Assembly (NCBI GenBank): GCA_020252485.1
Contig: JADCCX010000008.1
Span: forward strand, 1-64,000
Reading direction: 5' to 3'
DNA length: 64,000 nt
Source: Methylocystis sp.
GTDB lineage: Bacteria; Pseudomonadota; Alphaproteobacteria; Rhizobiales; Beijerinckiaceae
Shown here: positions 53,692-63,052 of the stretch, piece after piece
How positions within the stretch are numbered: the stretch's first letter is position 1
Layout: every line of letters begins with the position of its first letter
The notes under the pieces: model-generated
Told to the model about the DNA's origin: nothing
Database searches by the model: none
What the model saw: only the letters and a program-made list of their open reading frames with translations
Program-made: the position numbers and the translations under genes

Positions 53692-54705
53692 TCAACGCTC
53701 GGCCACCGCCGGCGCCTTCTCGTCCCTCGTCTTCCACAGCGAATAGACGATGCCGCCGGCGATCAGCGCCACCGTCACGCCCAGCGAGATCGCCGGATCG
53801 AGCTTGCCGACCAGCTGGTTCCAGAAGATCTTGAGGCCGATGAACACCAGCACCAGCGCCAGCGCATATTTCAGATAATGGAAGCGGTGCACCATGGCGG
53901 CCAGCGCGAAATAGAGCGCGCGCAGGCCAAGGATCGCCATGATATTGGCGGTGTAGACGATGAAGGTATCGGTCGTGATCGCGAAGATCGCCGGCACGCT
54001 ATCGACGGCGAAGATGATGTCCGCCACGTTGATGACGGCCAGCGCCAGGAAAAGCGGCGTCGCCCATAGCACGATCTTGCCTGTCACCGGGTCGGGCTTG
54101 CGGATGAAGAATTTCTCGCCGTGCAATTCGTCCGTCACGCGCATGTGCTTCTTGAAGAACTTGACGACCGGGTTTTTGGATATGTCCGGATCGCCCTCCG
54201 GCACCACCAGCATCTTGATGCCCGTACCGATCAGGAACGCGCCGAAGATATAGAGGATCCAGCTGTAGCGATCGACGAGTTCCGCGCCGATGGCGATCAT
54301 CAGGCCGCGCAGCACGATCACGGCGAGGATGCCCCAGACCAGCGCGCGATACTGATATTTCCGCGGAATGGCGAAATAGCCAAAGATCAGCGAGATGACG
54401 AAGACATTGTCGATCGAAAGCGCCTTCTCGATGAAGAAGCCCGTGAAGAAGGCGATGCCGGCGTGAACGCCATCGGATGTCTTGAGCGCGCCATTTGTAT
54501 AGGCCCACCAGACGGCTGCGCCATAAAGGCAGGAGAAGGCGAGATAAAAGGCGGAAAGCCAGAGACTTTCGGAGATGCCCATGTCCTTGTCGTCCTTGTG
54601 CCAGATGCCAAGGTCGAAAGCGAGCAGGGCGACGACGATGCTCATAAAGGCGATCCACATCCAGACCGGCTTGTCGAGCCATTCAGCGAGCAGGAATTCG
54701 GGCAT
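53692..54705 (-). CDS. TerC/Alx-family membrane protein
   Basis: The 337-residue protein has about nine helices with AFFTGFFIEKALSIDNVFVISL and INVADIIFAVDSVPAIFAIT, the two conserved aspartate-containing helices of TerC. Long C-terminal members resemble Alx, a manganese exporter. ATG 54705 with AGAAGGTGG upstream fits the usual N-terminus (MPEFLLAEWLDKPVWMWIAF); the frame extends to 54804. No Mn (yybP-ykoY) riboswitch was convincingly seen upstream. Confidence 0.9.
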   Translation of the reverse strand: MPEFLLAEWLDKPVWMWIAFMSIVVALLAFDLGIWHKDDKDMGISESLWLSAFYLAFSCLYGAAVWWAYTNGALKTSDGVHAGIAFFTGFFIEKALSIDNVFVISLIFGYFAIPRKYQYRALVWGILAVIVLRGLMIAIGAELVDRYSWILYIFGAFLIGTGIKMLVVPEGDPDISKNPVVKFFKKHMRVTDELHGEKFFIRKPDPVTGKIVLWATPLFLALAVINVADIIFAVDSVPAIFAITTDTFIVYTANIMAILGLRALYFALAAMVHRFHYLKYALALVLVFIGLKIFWNQLVGKLDPAISLGVTVALIAGGIVYSLWKTRDEKAPAVAER

Positions 54706-55060
54706 TGCGCCACCTTCTGAAAGGAGGACCAGGAAACGATTTCGGAACGCGCTGTGAAGACTGCGTCCGCCGGGCCTCGTTGAAAAACATCCATCCGACA
54801 TCACGCGATCACGATCGCGCCAGAGGGGCCCGGAAGAACGAAGCCGTTATGGCGCGGATTTCGGATTTTTCAAGGGCGATGACGGCGGAAACGGGAGATT
54901 TCCGTGGAACCGCCGCATTGGGAGTCCCCAGGCATCTGCCAGGGAGTATGATTCCGGCGCAGCTATTGCGTATGAGTAGGGCTCTGGCCATTGCCCGTTC
55001 AGGCTCTAGATATTATCGGCGGTACCAATTGATATTTCGACTTTTCGAGGAGATTCCCCC
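54706..55060. other. Gap without a gene between terC and the ABC operon
   Basis: The 355 bases contain a perfect palindrome CGCGATC-AC-GATCGCG (54804-54819) on the terC side, which may be an operator. TATTAT at 55011-55016 could be a -10 element for the downstream transporter, though without a good -35. No coding frame or RNA family is recognised. Confidence 0.4.
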
Positions 55061-56086
55061 GTGCTGCATCTGACCCGCCGCGCCGCGCTCGCTGCCGCTG
55101 CTGTTCTCGCATTGACGGCTTCCGCCGTCGCCCAGGCGCCCACGAAGATCCGGATGACGCTGGACTGGCGTTTCGAGGGCCCGGCCGCCCTGTTCGCCAA
55201 TGGCGTCGACAAGGGCTACTTCGCGGCTGAGGGCCTCGACGTTACCATCGACACCGGCAACGGATCGCGCGAGGCGATCCCGCGGGTCGCCTCCAATACC
55301 TATGATATCGGCTTCGGCGACGTGAATTCGCTGATCCGCTTCCGCGACGAGAACCCGACGGTGGACGTCAAGGCCGTCATGATGGTCTATGACCGGCCGC
55401 CTTTCTCGATCGTCGGCCGCAAGTCGCGCGGCGTGACGACGGATGTGAAAAGCCTCGAAGGCAAGAAGTTCGGCGCGCCGGCGGCCGATGCGGCCTTCGC
55501 CCAATGGCCGATCTTCAAGACGGTCAATAACCTCAATGACTCGGGCATGAAGTTCGAGAATGTCGGGTTCCCGGTCCGCGAGCCGATGCTGGCGTCCGGC
55601 GAGGTGGATGCCGTCTTCGGCTTCTCCAACTCCTCCTTCATCAACCTCAAGGCGCGCGGCATTCCGGTCGACGACATCAGCCTGCTGCTGATGAGCGATT
55701 ACGGCGTGCAGCTTTACGGCAACGTCATCATGATCTCGCCGAAGCTGATGGCGGAAAACCCCGAGGCGATCCGCAGGTTCCTGCGCGCCGTCAACCGTTC
55801 GATCAAGGACGTCGTCAAGAATCCCGACGGCGCGATCGACAGCGTCATCAAGCGCAACGATGTCGCGAAGCGCGATGTCGAGCTCGAACGCCTGAAGATG
55901 ACGCTCGACATGAATGTCGTCACCCCATGGGTGAAGGCCAATGGCATCGGCGGCATCGATCCGGCCCGCTGGAACACGGCGCTGGACCAGATCGCCCTCA
56001 CCTTCCAGTTCAAGGACAAGGCGAAGGCCAGCGCGGCTTTCGTGGCGGATTTCCTGCCGCCCGCAGCCGACCGCAAGCTCGATTGA
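55061..56086 (+). CDS. ABC transporter substrate-binding protein (NitT/TauT, NMT1-like)
   Basis: The 341-residue periplasmic protein has a signal peptide (cleaved near AVA-QAP) and begins IRMTLDWRFEGPAALFANGVDKGYFAAEG, the fold of NMT1/SsuA-type binding proteins. It starts with GTG 55061 behind GAGGAG. The genes that follow encode an ATPase, a permease and an acyl-CoA synthetase, so the ligand may be a carboxylic acid activated on entry; this is inference. Confidence 0.88.
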   Translation: MLHLTRRAALAAAAVLALTASAVAQAPTKIRMTLDWRFEGPAALFANGVDKGYFAAEGLDVTIDTGNGSREAIPRVASNTYDIGFGDVNSLIRFRDENPTVDVKAVMMVYDRPPFSIVGRKSRGVTTDVKSLEGKKFGAPAADAAFAQWPIFKTVNNLNDSGMKFENVGFPVREPMLASGEVDAVFGFSNSSFINLKARGIPVDDISLLLMSDYGVQLYGNVIMISPKLMAENPEAIRRFLRAVNRSIKDVVKNPDGAIDSVIKRNDVAKRDVELERLKMTLDMNVVTPWVKANGIGGIDPARWNTALDQIALTFQFKDKAKASAAFVADFLPPAADRKLD

Positions 56087-56193
56087 ACCCGGTCAGTCCG
56101 CGCCGGTCCGCCGCCAGCCGCAGCGCGATGGCACGGATTGTGCTGCGGGTAAGGTCGCGCCTGGCGCCCACTGGAAAGGGTTAAGTCTCGAAT

Positions 56194-57036
56194 ATGGCCT
56201 TCATCGAGATCGAAAACGTCACGCATACCTATGGCGGACAGGCGGGCGCTTCGGCGACCCTCGCCGTCGAAGGCCTGTCGATCAAGGTCAATGAAGGCGA
56301 GTTCGCTGCCGTCGTCGGGCCTTCTGGCTGCGGCAAGTCCACGTTGATGAAGCTGGCGACGGGCTTACAATTCCCGCAGGAGGGCAGCGTGGCGGTCGAC
56401 GGCCGCAAGGTCGATCGCCCCGTCAAGATCGCCGGCATGGCCTTCCAGAACCCGGTGATGCTGCCGTGGCGCACGGTGCTCGAAAACATCATGCTGCCGC
56501 TCGAGATCGTGCAGCCGCACCGCTCGCTCCTGCGCGAGAAGAAGGCGGAATATGTCGAAAAGGCGGAGCAATTGCTCGCTACCGTCGGCCTCAAGGGCTT
56601 GGGACAGAAGTTTCCCTGGCAGCTCTCCGGCGGCATGCAGCAGCGCGCCTCGCTCTGCCGCTCACTGATCCACGATCCCAAGCTGTTGATGCTCGACGAG
56701 CCATTCGGCGCGCTCGATGCCTTCACGCGTGAGGAATTGTGGTGCGTCATCCGCGATCTGCATGCGCTGAAGAAATTCACGGTCGTGCTGGTGACGCACG
56801 ACTTGCGGGAAGCCGTGTTCCTTGGCGACCGCATCTTCTGCATGAGCGCGCGTCCAGGCCGCATCATTGCCGAGCGGGAGGTCACGTTCCCGCGCCCGCG
56901 CGATCTTGAGATCACCTACACGCCGACTTTCGCCGATGTGGTCCATGAGCTGAGAAGCCAGATCAAGAGCGCAAGAGATCCTCAGGCGTTGGATCCTCAG
57001 GCGTTGGATCCCCAGGCGGCCGGAGCCGCAGCATGA
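56194..57036 (+). CDS. ABC transporter ATP-binding protein
   Basis: The 280-residue ATPase has Walker A GPSGCGKST, Q-loop AFQNPVMLPWRTV, signature LSGGMQQRASLCRSL, Walker B LMLDEPFGALDA and H-loop VTHDLREA. The C-terminus carries three copies of a 15-base repeat (56977-57021), read as DPQAL, DPQAL and DPQAA, just before the stop. It overlaps the permease gene as ATGA. Confidence 0.93.
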   Translation: MAFIEIENVTHTYGGQAGASATLAVEGLSIKVNEGEFAAVVGPSGCGKSTLMKLATGLQFPQEGSVAVDGRKVDRPVKIAGMAFQNPVMLPWRTVLENIMLPLEIVQPHRSLLREKKAEYVEKAEQLLATVGLKGLGQKFPWQLSGGMQQRASLCRSLIHDPKLLMLDEPFGALDAFTREELWCVIRDLHALKKFTVVLVTHDLREAVFLGDRIFCMSARPGRIIAEREVTFPRPRDLEITYTPTFADVVHELRSQIKSARDPQALDPQALDPQAAGAAA

Positions 57037-57800
57037 CCAAGCCGCTCTCCCAGCGCCTGGCGCCCTTCATCTTCACGATCGGGTTCTTCATCCTCTGGGA
57101 GCTGGGCTGCCGGCTGTTCAAGGTGTCCAACTTCATCCTTCCCGCCCCGTCGGTGATTTTCGCCGCCATGCAGCAATACGCCTGGCCGCTGACGCGCAAT
57201 GCGGGCCACACGTTGTGGATGACGATGGCTGGTTTTGGCATATCCATCATTTTCGGACTGGCCATCGGCCTGCTCGTCGGCTCATCGAAGCTGCTTTACG
57301 CCGGGCTCAACCCGCTGCTGGTCGGCTTCAACTCGATCCCCAAGGTGGCGGTTGTGCCGATTCTGGTGATCTGGTTCGGCGTCGGCTGGCTGCCGCCGGT
57401 GCTGACCGCCTTCGTGATCTCGTTCTTCCCGATTGTCGTCAATGTCGCAACCGGGCTCGCCACGATCGAGCCTGAAACCGAGGACGTGATGAAGGCGCTT
57501 GGCGCCTCGCGGCTCGATATCATGTGGAAGGTCGGCATTCCGCGCTCCTTGCCCTATTTCTTCGGCGCGCTGAAGGTGGCGATCACGCTCGCCTATGTCG
57601 GCTGCGTGATCGGTGAGCAGAATGCCTCCAACCTCGGCATCGGCAATCTGATCACCCGCGCCTCGGCCGATTTCAACGTGCCGCTGATCTTCGCCGCGCT
57701 GATCGTGCTGGCGATTCTCGGCGTGTTTCTGGTGGTGATCGTCGACATGATCGAAAGCCGCACGACCGGCTGGGCCAAGCGCAGCGGCTTTGGAGGGTAG
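57033..57800 (+). CDS. ABC transporter permease
   Basis: The 255-residue protein has about six helices and the EAA-type loop VMKALGASRLDIMWKVGIPRSLPYFF, which docks to the ATPase. The first helix contains FIFTIGFFILWELGCRL. It is coupled to the ATPase by a four-base overlap. A repeat-like sequence (57810-57836) lies before the acyl-CoA synthetase gene. Confidence 0.93.
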   Translation: MTKPLSQRLAPFIFTIGFFILWELGCRLFKVSNFILPAPSVIFAAMQQYAWPLTRNAGHTLWMTMAGFGISIIFGLAIGLLVGSSKLLYAGLNPLLVGFNSIPKVAVVPILVIWFGVGWLPPVLTAFVISFFPIVVNVATGLATIEPETEDVMKALGASRLDIMWKVGIPRSLPYFFGALKVAITLAYVGCVIGEQNASNLGIGNLITRASADFNVPLIFAALIVLAILGVFLVVIVDMIESRTTGWAKRSGFGG

Positions 57801-57809
57801 TGGTCCTGC

Positions 57810-57836
57810 GCCCTTCTCCCCTCAAGGGAGAGGGAG
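57810..57836. repeat. Short repeat-derived hairpin upstream of the acyl-CoA synthetase
   Basis: CCCTTCTCCCCTCAAGGGAG and the GGGAG that follows form a small hairpin resembling one end of the RIME-like elements. Its right arm supplies the purine-rich Shine-Dalgarno 13-20 bases before the ATG at 57849. Confidence 0.5.
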
Positions 57837-57848
57837 TAAGACGCAGCG

Positions 57849-59510
57849 ATGCTCAAGCCCGCCGCCACCTATGACGACCTGATCGCCCGCTTCCGCTGGC
57901 TGATCCCTGAGCGCTACAACATCGCGGCGAGCTGCTGCGACGCCTGGGCCCTGGCCGACCCGGACCGCGTGGCCATCATCGATCTCCAGCCCTCGGGTCA
58001 GGTCGAGACGCTCACCTACGGCGCGCTGCGGGAACGGGCGAACCGCCTCGCCAATGCTCTGGCGGCCCGGGGCATTGCGCCGGGCGACCGCGTAGCGATC
58101 ATGTTGCCGCAGGGCCAGGCCGTGCCGATCGCCCATATGGCGGTCTACAAGCTTGGCGCTATCGCCGTGCCGCTCGCCAACCTTTTCGGGGTGGACGCCA
58201 TCGCCTACCGGCTGGCGGATTCGGGCGCGGCGGCTCTCATCACCAATGCCGTCGGGCTGGAGAAGGTGCGCGGCGCTTCATCCCTCCCCCCTCCCGGCTC
58301 GCTCCGCTCGCCACCCTCCCCGCAAGGGGGAGGGATGGGAACGCATCTTTTCGTTTCAACCGACGGCCCCGACGGCGCGGCTCTCGGCTTCGACGAGATC
58401 ATTGCCGCTGCATCACCCGACTTCGTGACGGCCGACACAGCGCCCGACGAACCGGCCATGATGATCTACACCTCCGGCACCACCGGCAACCCGAAGGGGG
58501 CGCTGCATGGGCACCGCGTCGTCCTCGGCCATCTGCCCGGCGTGCAGATGCCGCATGAATTCCTGCCGCAGGAGGGCGACCGCCTGTGGACGCCGGCGGA
58601 TTGGGCCTGGGCTGGCGGCCTGCTCAACATGCTGTTGCCCGGCTTGCATCTGGGTGTCCCCGTGGTGGCGCGCAAGTTCGACAAGTTCGATCCCGAAGAG
58701 GCGCTGAACCTGATCGCCGCGCAGGGCATCCGCAACACCTTCATCCCGCCGACGGCGCTGCGCATGCTGCGCACGATCCCGCGCTCTGCCCGCCACGCCA
58801 ATCTGGGCCTGCGCACATTGGGCTCGGGCGGCGAGGCTTTGGGCGAGGAAACCTTCGCCTGGGGGCGCGAGACCTTTGGCCTTTCGATCAACGAGTTCTA
58901 CGGGCAGACCGAATGCAACCTCGTCGTCGCCTCCGCCGCCGCAATCGGTGTTTCCCGTCCTGGCAGCATGGGCAAGCCAGTGCCGGGCCACGACGTGCGC
59001 GTCATTCGGCCTGACGGCTCCTTCTGCGAGCCGGGTGAGCTCGGCCAGATCGCGGTCAGGCGGCCGGACCCGGTCATGTTCCTGCAATACTGGAACCGCC
59101 CCGAGGCGACCGAGCAGAAATTCATCGGCGACTGGATGACCACCGGCGATCAGGGGCAGGCGGACGCGGATGGCTATATCCATTTCGTCGGCCGCGACGA
59201 TGATGTGATCACCTCATCGGGCTACCGGATCGGGCCGGGCGAAATCGAGGATTGCCTGATCCAGCACGAGGCCGTTCTGTTGGCCGCCGCCGTCGGCAAA
59301 CCGGATGCGCTGCGCACCGAGATCGTCAAGGCTTTCCTGGTGCTCAAGCCCGGTTACGGCGAAAGCGAGGACCTCAAGAAGGATATCCAGGCCTTCGTCC
59401 GCACCCGCCTTTCCGCGCATGAATATCCCCGCGAGATCGAATTCATCGGCGAGATGCCGCTGACGACGACTGGCAAGGTCATCCGGCGCTTGCTGCGGGA
59501 CCGGGGGTAG
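57849..59510 (+). CDS. AMP-dependent acyl-CoA synthetase, with an in-frame repeat insertion
   Basis: The 553-residue enzyme of the acyl-adenylate family would activate a carboxylic acid to its CoA ester. Motifs are MIYTSGTTGNPKGALHGHRV (ATP loop), FYGQTECNLVVAS, the hinge region GRDDDVITSSGYRIGPGEIE and the catalytic Lys in LTTTGKVIRRLL. The N-terminal domain contains 19 codons from a 57-base palindromic unit (58280-58336). The Shine-Dalgarno GGGAGAGGGAG before ATG 57849 comes from a repeat-like hairpin. It is linked to the ABC importer and may prevent efflux of its substrate. Substrate unknown; a medium-chain or aromatic acid is plausible. Confidence 0.9.
   Translation: MLKPAATYDDLIARFRWLIPERYNIAASCCDAWALADPDRVAIIDLQPSGQVETLTYGALRERANRLANALAARGIAPGDRVAIMLPQGQAVPIAHMAVYKLGAIAVPLANLFGVDAIAYRLADSGAAALITNAVGLEKVRGASSLPPPGSLRSPPSPQGGGMGTHLFVSTDGPDGAALGFDEIIAAASPDFVTADTAPDEPAMMIYTSGTTGNPKGALHGHRVVLGHLPGVQMPHEFLPQEGDRLWTPADWAWAGGLLNMLLPGLHLGVPVVARKFDKFDPEEALNLIAAQGIRNTFIPPTALRMLRTIPRSARHANLGLRTLGSGGEALGEETFAWGRETFGLSINEFYGQTECNLVVASAAAIGVSRPGSMGKPVPGHDVRVIRPDGSFCEPGELGQIAVRRPDPVMFLQYWNRPEATEQKFIGDWMTTGDQGQADADGYIHFVGRDDDVITSSGYRIGPGEIEDCLIQHEAVLLAAAVGKPDALRTEIVKAFLVLKPGYGESEDLKKDIQAFVRTRLSAHEYPREIEFIGEMPLTTTGKVIRRLLRDRG
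58280..58336. repeat. 57-base family B unit inside the acyl-CoA synthetase gene
   Basis: The ends ATCCCTCCCCC (58280-58290) and GGGGGAGGGAT (58326-58336) are perfectly inverted. The length is exactly 19 codons and the peptide is [18 protein letters not shown], the same as in putA and in the same orientation and frame. Confidence 0.85.
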
Positions 59511-59514
59511 CGGA

Positions 59515-59868
59515 TTAGCCCGGATAGCCGAACCGCCGCTTCGTTCCCGCCACCGCAGCGCGCGCTGCCGCATCGTTGCCGGCCGCGCAGAGCGCCGCCG
59601 CCTGATCGATTTCGGCCCTGATGCGGTCGTAGACGGACTGGTTCACATGCCCCGTAGCGAGATCATTGTCCTGCACGGCGCGGAAGCGGGCGATGTCGCC
59701 TGCGCAGCCCTGCCCCTCCGGAAGCTTGAAATCCGATGGGGTCACCGGCGAGCCGGATTGCGGCGGCGCCTGTCTGGCGGGCGCAAGCTGCGGTGCGGCG
59801 CTCTGGTTGCAGGCGGCAAGCAGAAGAAGGGCGGGCAGGAGGAGAGCTGGAATGAGGGCATTGCGCAT
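59515..59868 (-). CDS. Hypothetical small lipoprotein
   Basis: The 117-residue protein has a signal sequence with lipobox LLLLAAC, a short proline and glutamine-rich linker and a helical domain with QGCAGDIARFRAVQDNDLATGHVNQSVYDRIRAEI (in parts). Two further cysteines may pair. It belongs to a group of small Rhizobiales lipoproteins that I cannot link to a function. It is convergent with the acyl-CoA synthetase at a distance of four bases. Confidence 0.7.
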   Translation of the reverse strand: MRNALIPALLLPALLLLAACNQSAAPQLAPARQAPPQSGSPVTPSDFKLPEGQGCAGDIARFRAVQDNDLATGHVNQSVYDRIRAEIDQAAALCAAGNDAAARAAVAGTKRRFGYPG

Positions 59869-60012
59869 GGATTCGGCTCAGGTGTGTGACTCGCTTGCCA
59901 CACCGGTAACCCGCCTTTCACAGCTCGTCCACGATATTTGACCGCCCCACTTGCGCAGACACGTTCTTTTACCTAACTTCTGATTCACGACACAAAATTG
60001 CGGAGGTTTCGC

Positions 60013-60132
60013 ATGGCGCGGGTCAAGACCAAGGCCAAAGCGGCCGATCTCAGACAGCAGCAGATGCGGATCACCTTCGCCGCGGCCTCCGCATTGTTCG
60101 TCCTCGCGCTTCTGCTTCTTATGCACCCCTGA
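60013..60132 (+). CDS. 39-residue leucine-rich membrane peptide upstream of leuA
   Basis: ATG 60013 has a perfect GGAGG six bases upstream (60002-60006) and the frame runs to TGA 60132. The product begins MARVKTKAKAADLRQQQ, basic and soluble, then has one helix ITFAAASALFVLALLLLMHP to the C-terminus. Six of the last 15 codons specify leucine. It could be a small membrane protein or, given leuA 120 bases downstream, a leucine-sensing leader peptide. The strong ribosome binding site supports translation. Confidence 0.65.
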   Translation: MARVKTKAKAADLRQQQMRITFAAASALFVLALLLLMHP

Positions 60133-60252
60133 GGGTCGTAAGGGCATTCGCCTGGGCCATCAGGGGACTTTCAAAGGAAGTTCACCTCAGGGCCCCGCGG
60201 TGCTAGTGCATGATTCTTGCGCTTCGGGGGCAAGCGACAAGGATCCAAATTC

Positions 60253-61815
<1,563 letters not shown>

Positions 61816-61864
61816 GCGCTGGCCCGCATAGAGCCATTAGACAGCCGAGAATTGTGATTTGGCA

Positions 61865-61889
61865 GCCTTTCCCGCTTTGCGGGAAAGGC
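61865..61889 (+). terminator. Perfect hairpin after leuA
   Basis: GCCTTTCCCGC (61865-61875) pairs completely with GCGGGAAAGGC (61879-61889) around TTT. It lacks a T-run on the plus strand, so it is a possible rather than certain terminator of leuA. Confidence 0.5.
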
Positions 61890-61942
61890 CATCAAGGCTA
61901 ATATGCTTGTAAAAATCCGTTAGGGTTATGGGGGCTACAAGC

Positions 61943-62437
61943 ATGAAATATTTGGGTGTTGCGGCTGCCGTGGCGGCGGCAGTGTCCGCCTGCGCGACCG
62001 TCACGCGGGGCACGACGAACAAGGTCCAGATTTTTTCCGAGCCTCCGGGAGCGCAAGTGATTACTTCGCTCAACCATACCTGCACGACGCCATGCACGCT
62101 CACGCTCAACCGCAAGGATGAGATCTCTGTGAAGTTCGTTCTCGCCGGCTACAAGGAAGCTATCGTCGAAGTGCGGACGCAGCTTGCAGGCACTGGCGCC
62201 CTCGGCGTTGCCGGCAACGCCCTTGTTGGCGGCGTCATCGGCGTTGGCGTAGACGTTGCCACGGGTTCGGCGCTCGAACACATCCCCAATCCTGTCCAGG
62301 TGACGCTGGAAAAAGCGGACCTCCCTTCCCGCTCCTCGTCGCAGCGCAGGCTGCGCGGGCGTTCTTCGGAACCGGCCGCTGACGCCGCCCCGGCGAATGA
62401 AATCACGCCGCCGCCGCCGCCCGCGCCCAAGTCCTGA
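61943..62437 (+). CDS. Hypothetical lipoprotein with PEGA-like domain
   Basis: The 164-residue protein has the signal sequence MKYLGVAAAVAAAVSAC with Cys17 as lipidation site. A PEGA-like beta domain follows (VQIFSEPPGAQVITSLNHTC, then TPCTLTLNRKDEISVKF), then a glycine-rich hydrophobic stretch (LGVAGNALVGGVIGVGVDV) and a proline-rich tail. Similar lipoproteins are common in proteobacteria without known function. ATG 61928 five codons upstream is possible but disrupts the signal n-region little. Confidence 0.75.
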   Translation: MKYLGVAAAVAAAVSACATVTRGTTNKVQIFSEPPGAQVITSLNHTCTTPCTLTLNRKDEISVKFVLAGYKEAIVEVRTQLAGTGALGVAGNALVGGVIGVGVDVATGSALEHIPNPVQVTLEKADLPSRSSSQRRLRGRSSEPAADAAPANEITPPPPPAPKS

Positions 62438-62562
62438 GTGCAAGTCCTGATCGCGAGCGGGAGGAAACATATTTTGGCCAAGCTTTGTGAATGAGTCTCG
62501 TTTGATTCCAGCGACGCGATCCCGCCCGATTCTCTGAAGGCGGCGGAAGGCAGGAGTGGAGA

Positions 62563-62955
62563 ATGTTGTTTCGACTGGCCGTTGCCGCAGCGCTGGCCTT
62601 GCCCCTTCCCGCCATGGCGCAGGCCACCGCCGAGGCGCTGGCGGGCGAATGGCGCGTTTTCGAGATGGCCGACCAGGCGATCGCTCCGGCGGAGGAGGCG
62701 ACGCTCGCCTTCGCGGATGGGCGTGTTGCCGGAAAATCCTTCTGCAACCGCTATTTCGCAAGCTTCAAGGCGAGCCCGACCGGCTTTTCGACGACGCAGG
62801 CCGGCTCGACGATGATGGCCTGCCCCGAGCCGCAGATGGCGCTGGAGCGGACGTTCCTCGATCTGCTCCTGAAAGCGGCCGCTGCGGAAACGGCAGACGG
62901 CGTGCTGACGCTGAAGGCAGCCGACGGCCGCACCATCAAGGCGCGCCGCGTCTGA
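62563..62955 (+). CDS. META-domain protein (HslJ-like)
   Basis: The 130-residue exported protein has a signal peptide (cleaved near AMA-QAT) and a META domain: LAGEWRVFEMADQAI, FADGRVAGKSFCNRYFASF, TTQAGSTMMACPEPQMALE and the final strand DGVLTLKAADGRTI. In E. coli HslJ is a heat-inducible lipoprotein linked to novobiocin resistance; the role here is unknown. GGAG lies close before ATG 62563. Confidence 0.85.
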   Translation: MLFRLAVAAALALPLPAMAQATAEALAGEWRVFEMADQAIAPAEEATLAFADGRVAGKSFCNRYFASFKASPTGFSTTQAGSTMMACPEPQMALERTFLDLLLKAAAAETADGVLTLKAADGRTIKARRV

Positions 62956-63052
62956 TCCTTTCGGCATCGGGTGACGGGGACAGGCGCTTTGCGCCGCACC
63001 CTCCCCGCGTGTATGCCGATGAGGCGGAATCACCCGCCGGAAACGCTGCCCT

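Noticed and set aside
54706-54860. Manganese riboswitch (yybP-ykoY) upstream of terC
   Set aside because: TerC/Alx genes often have one, but the conserved internal loops were not found in this leader.
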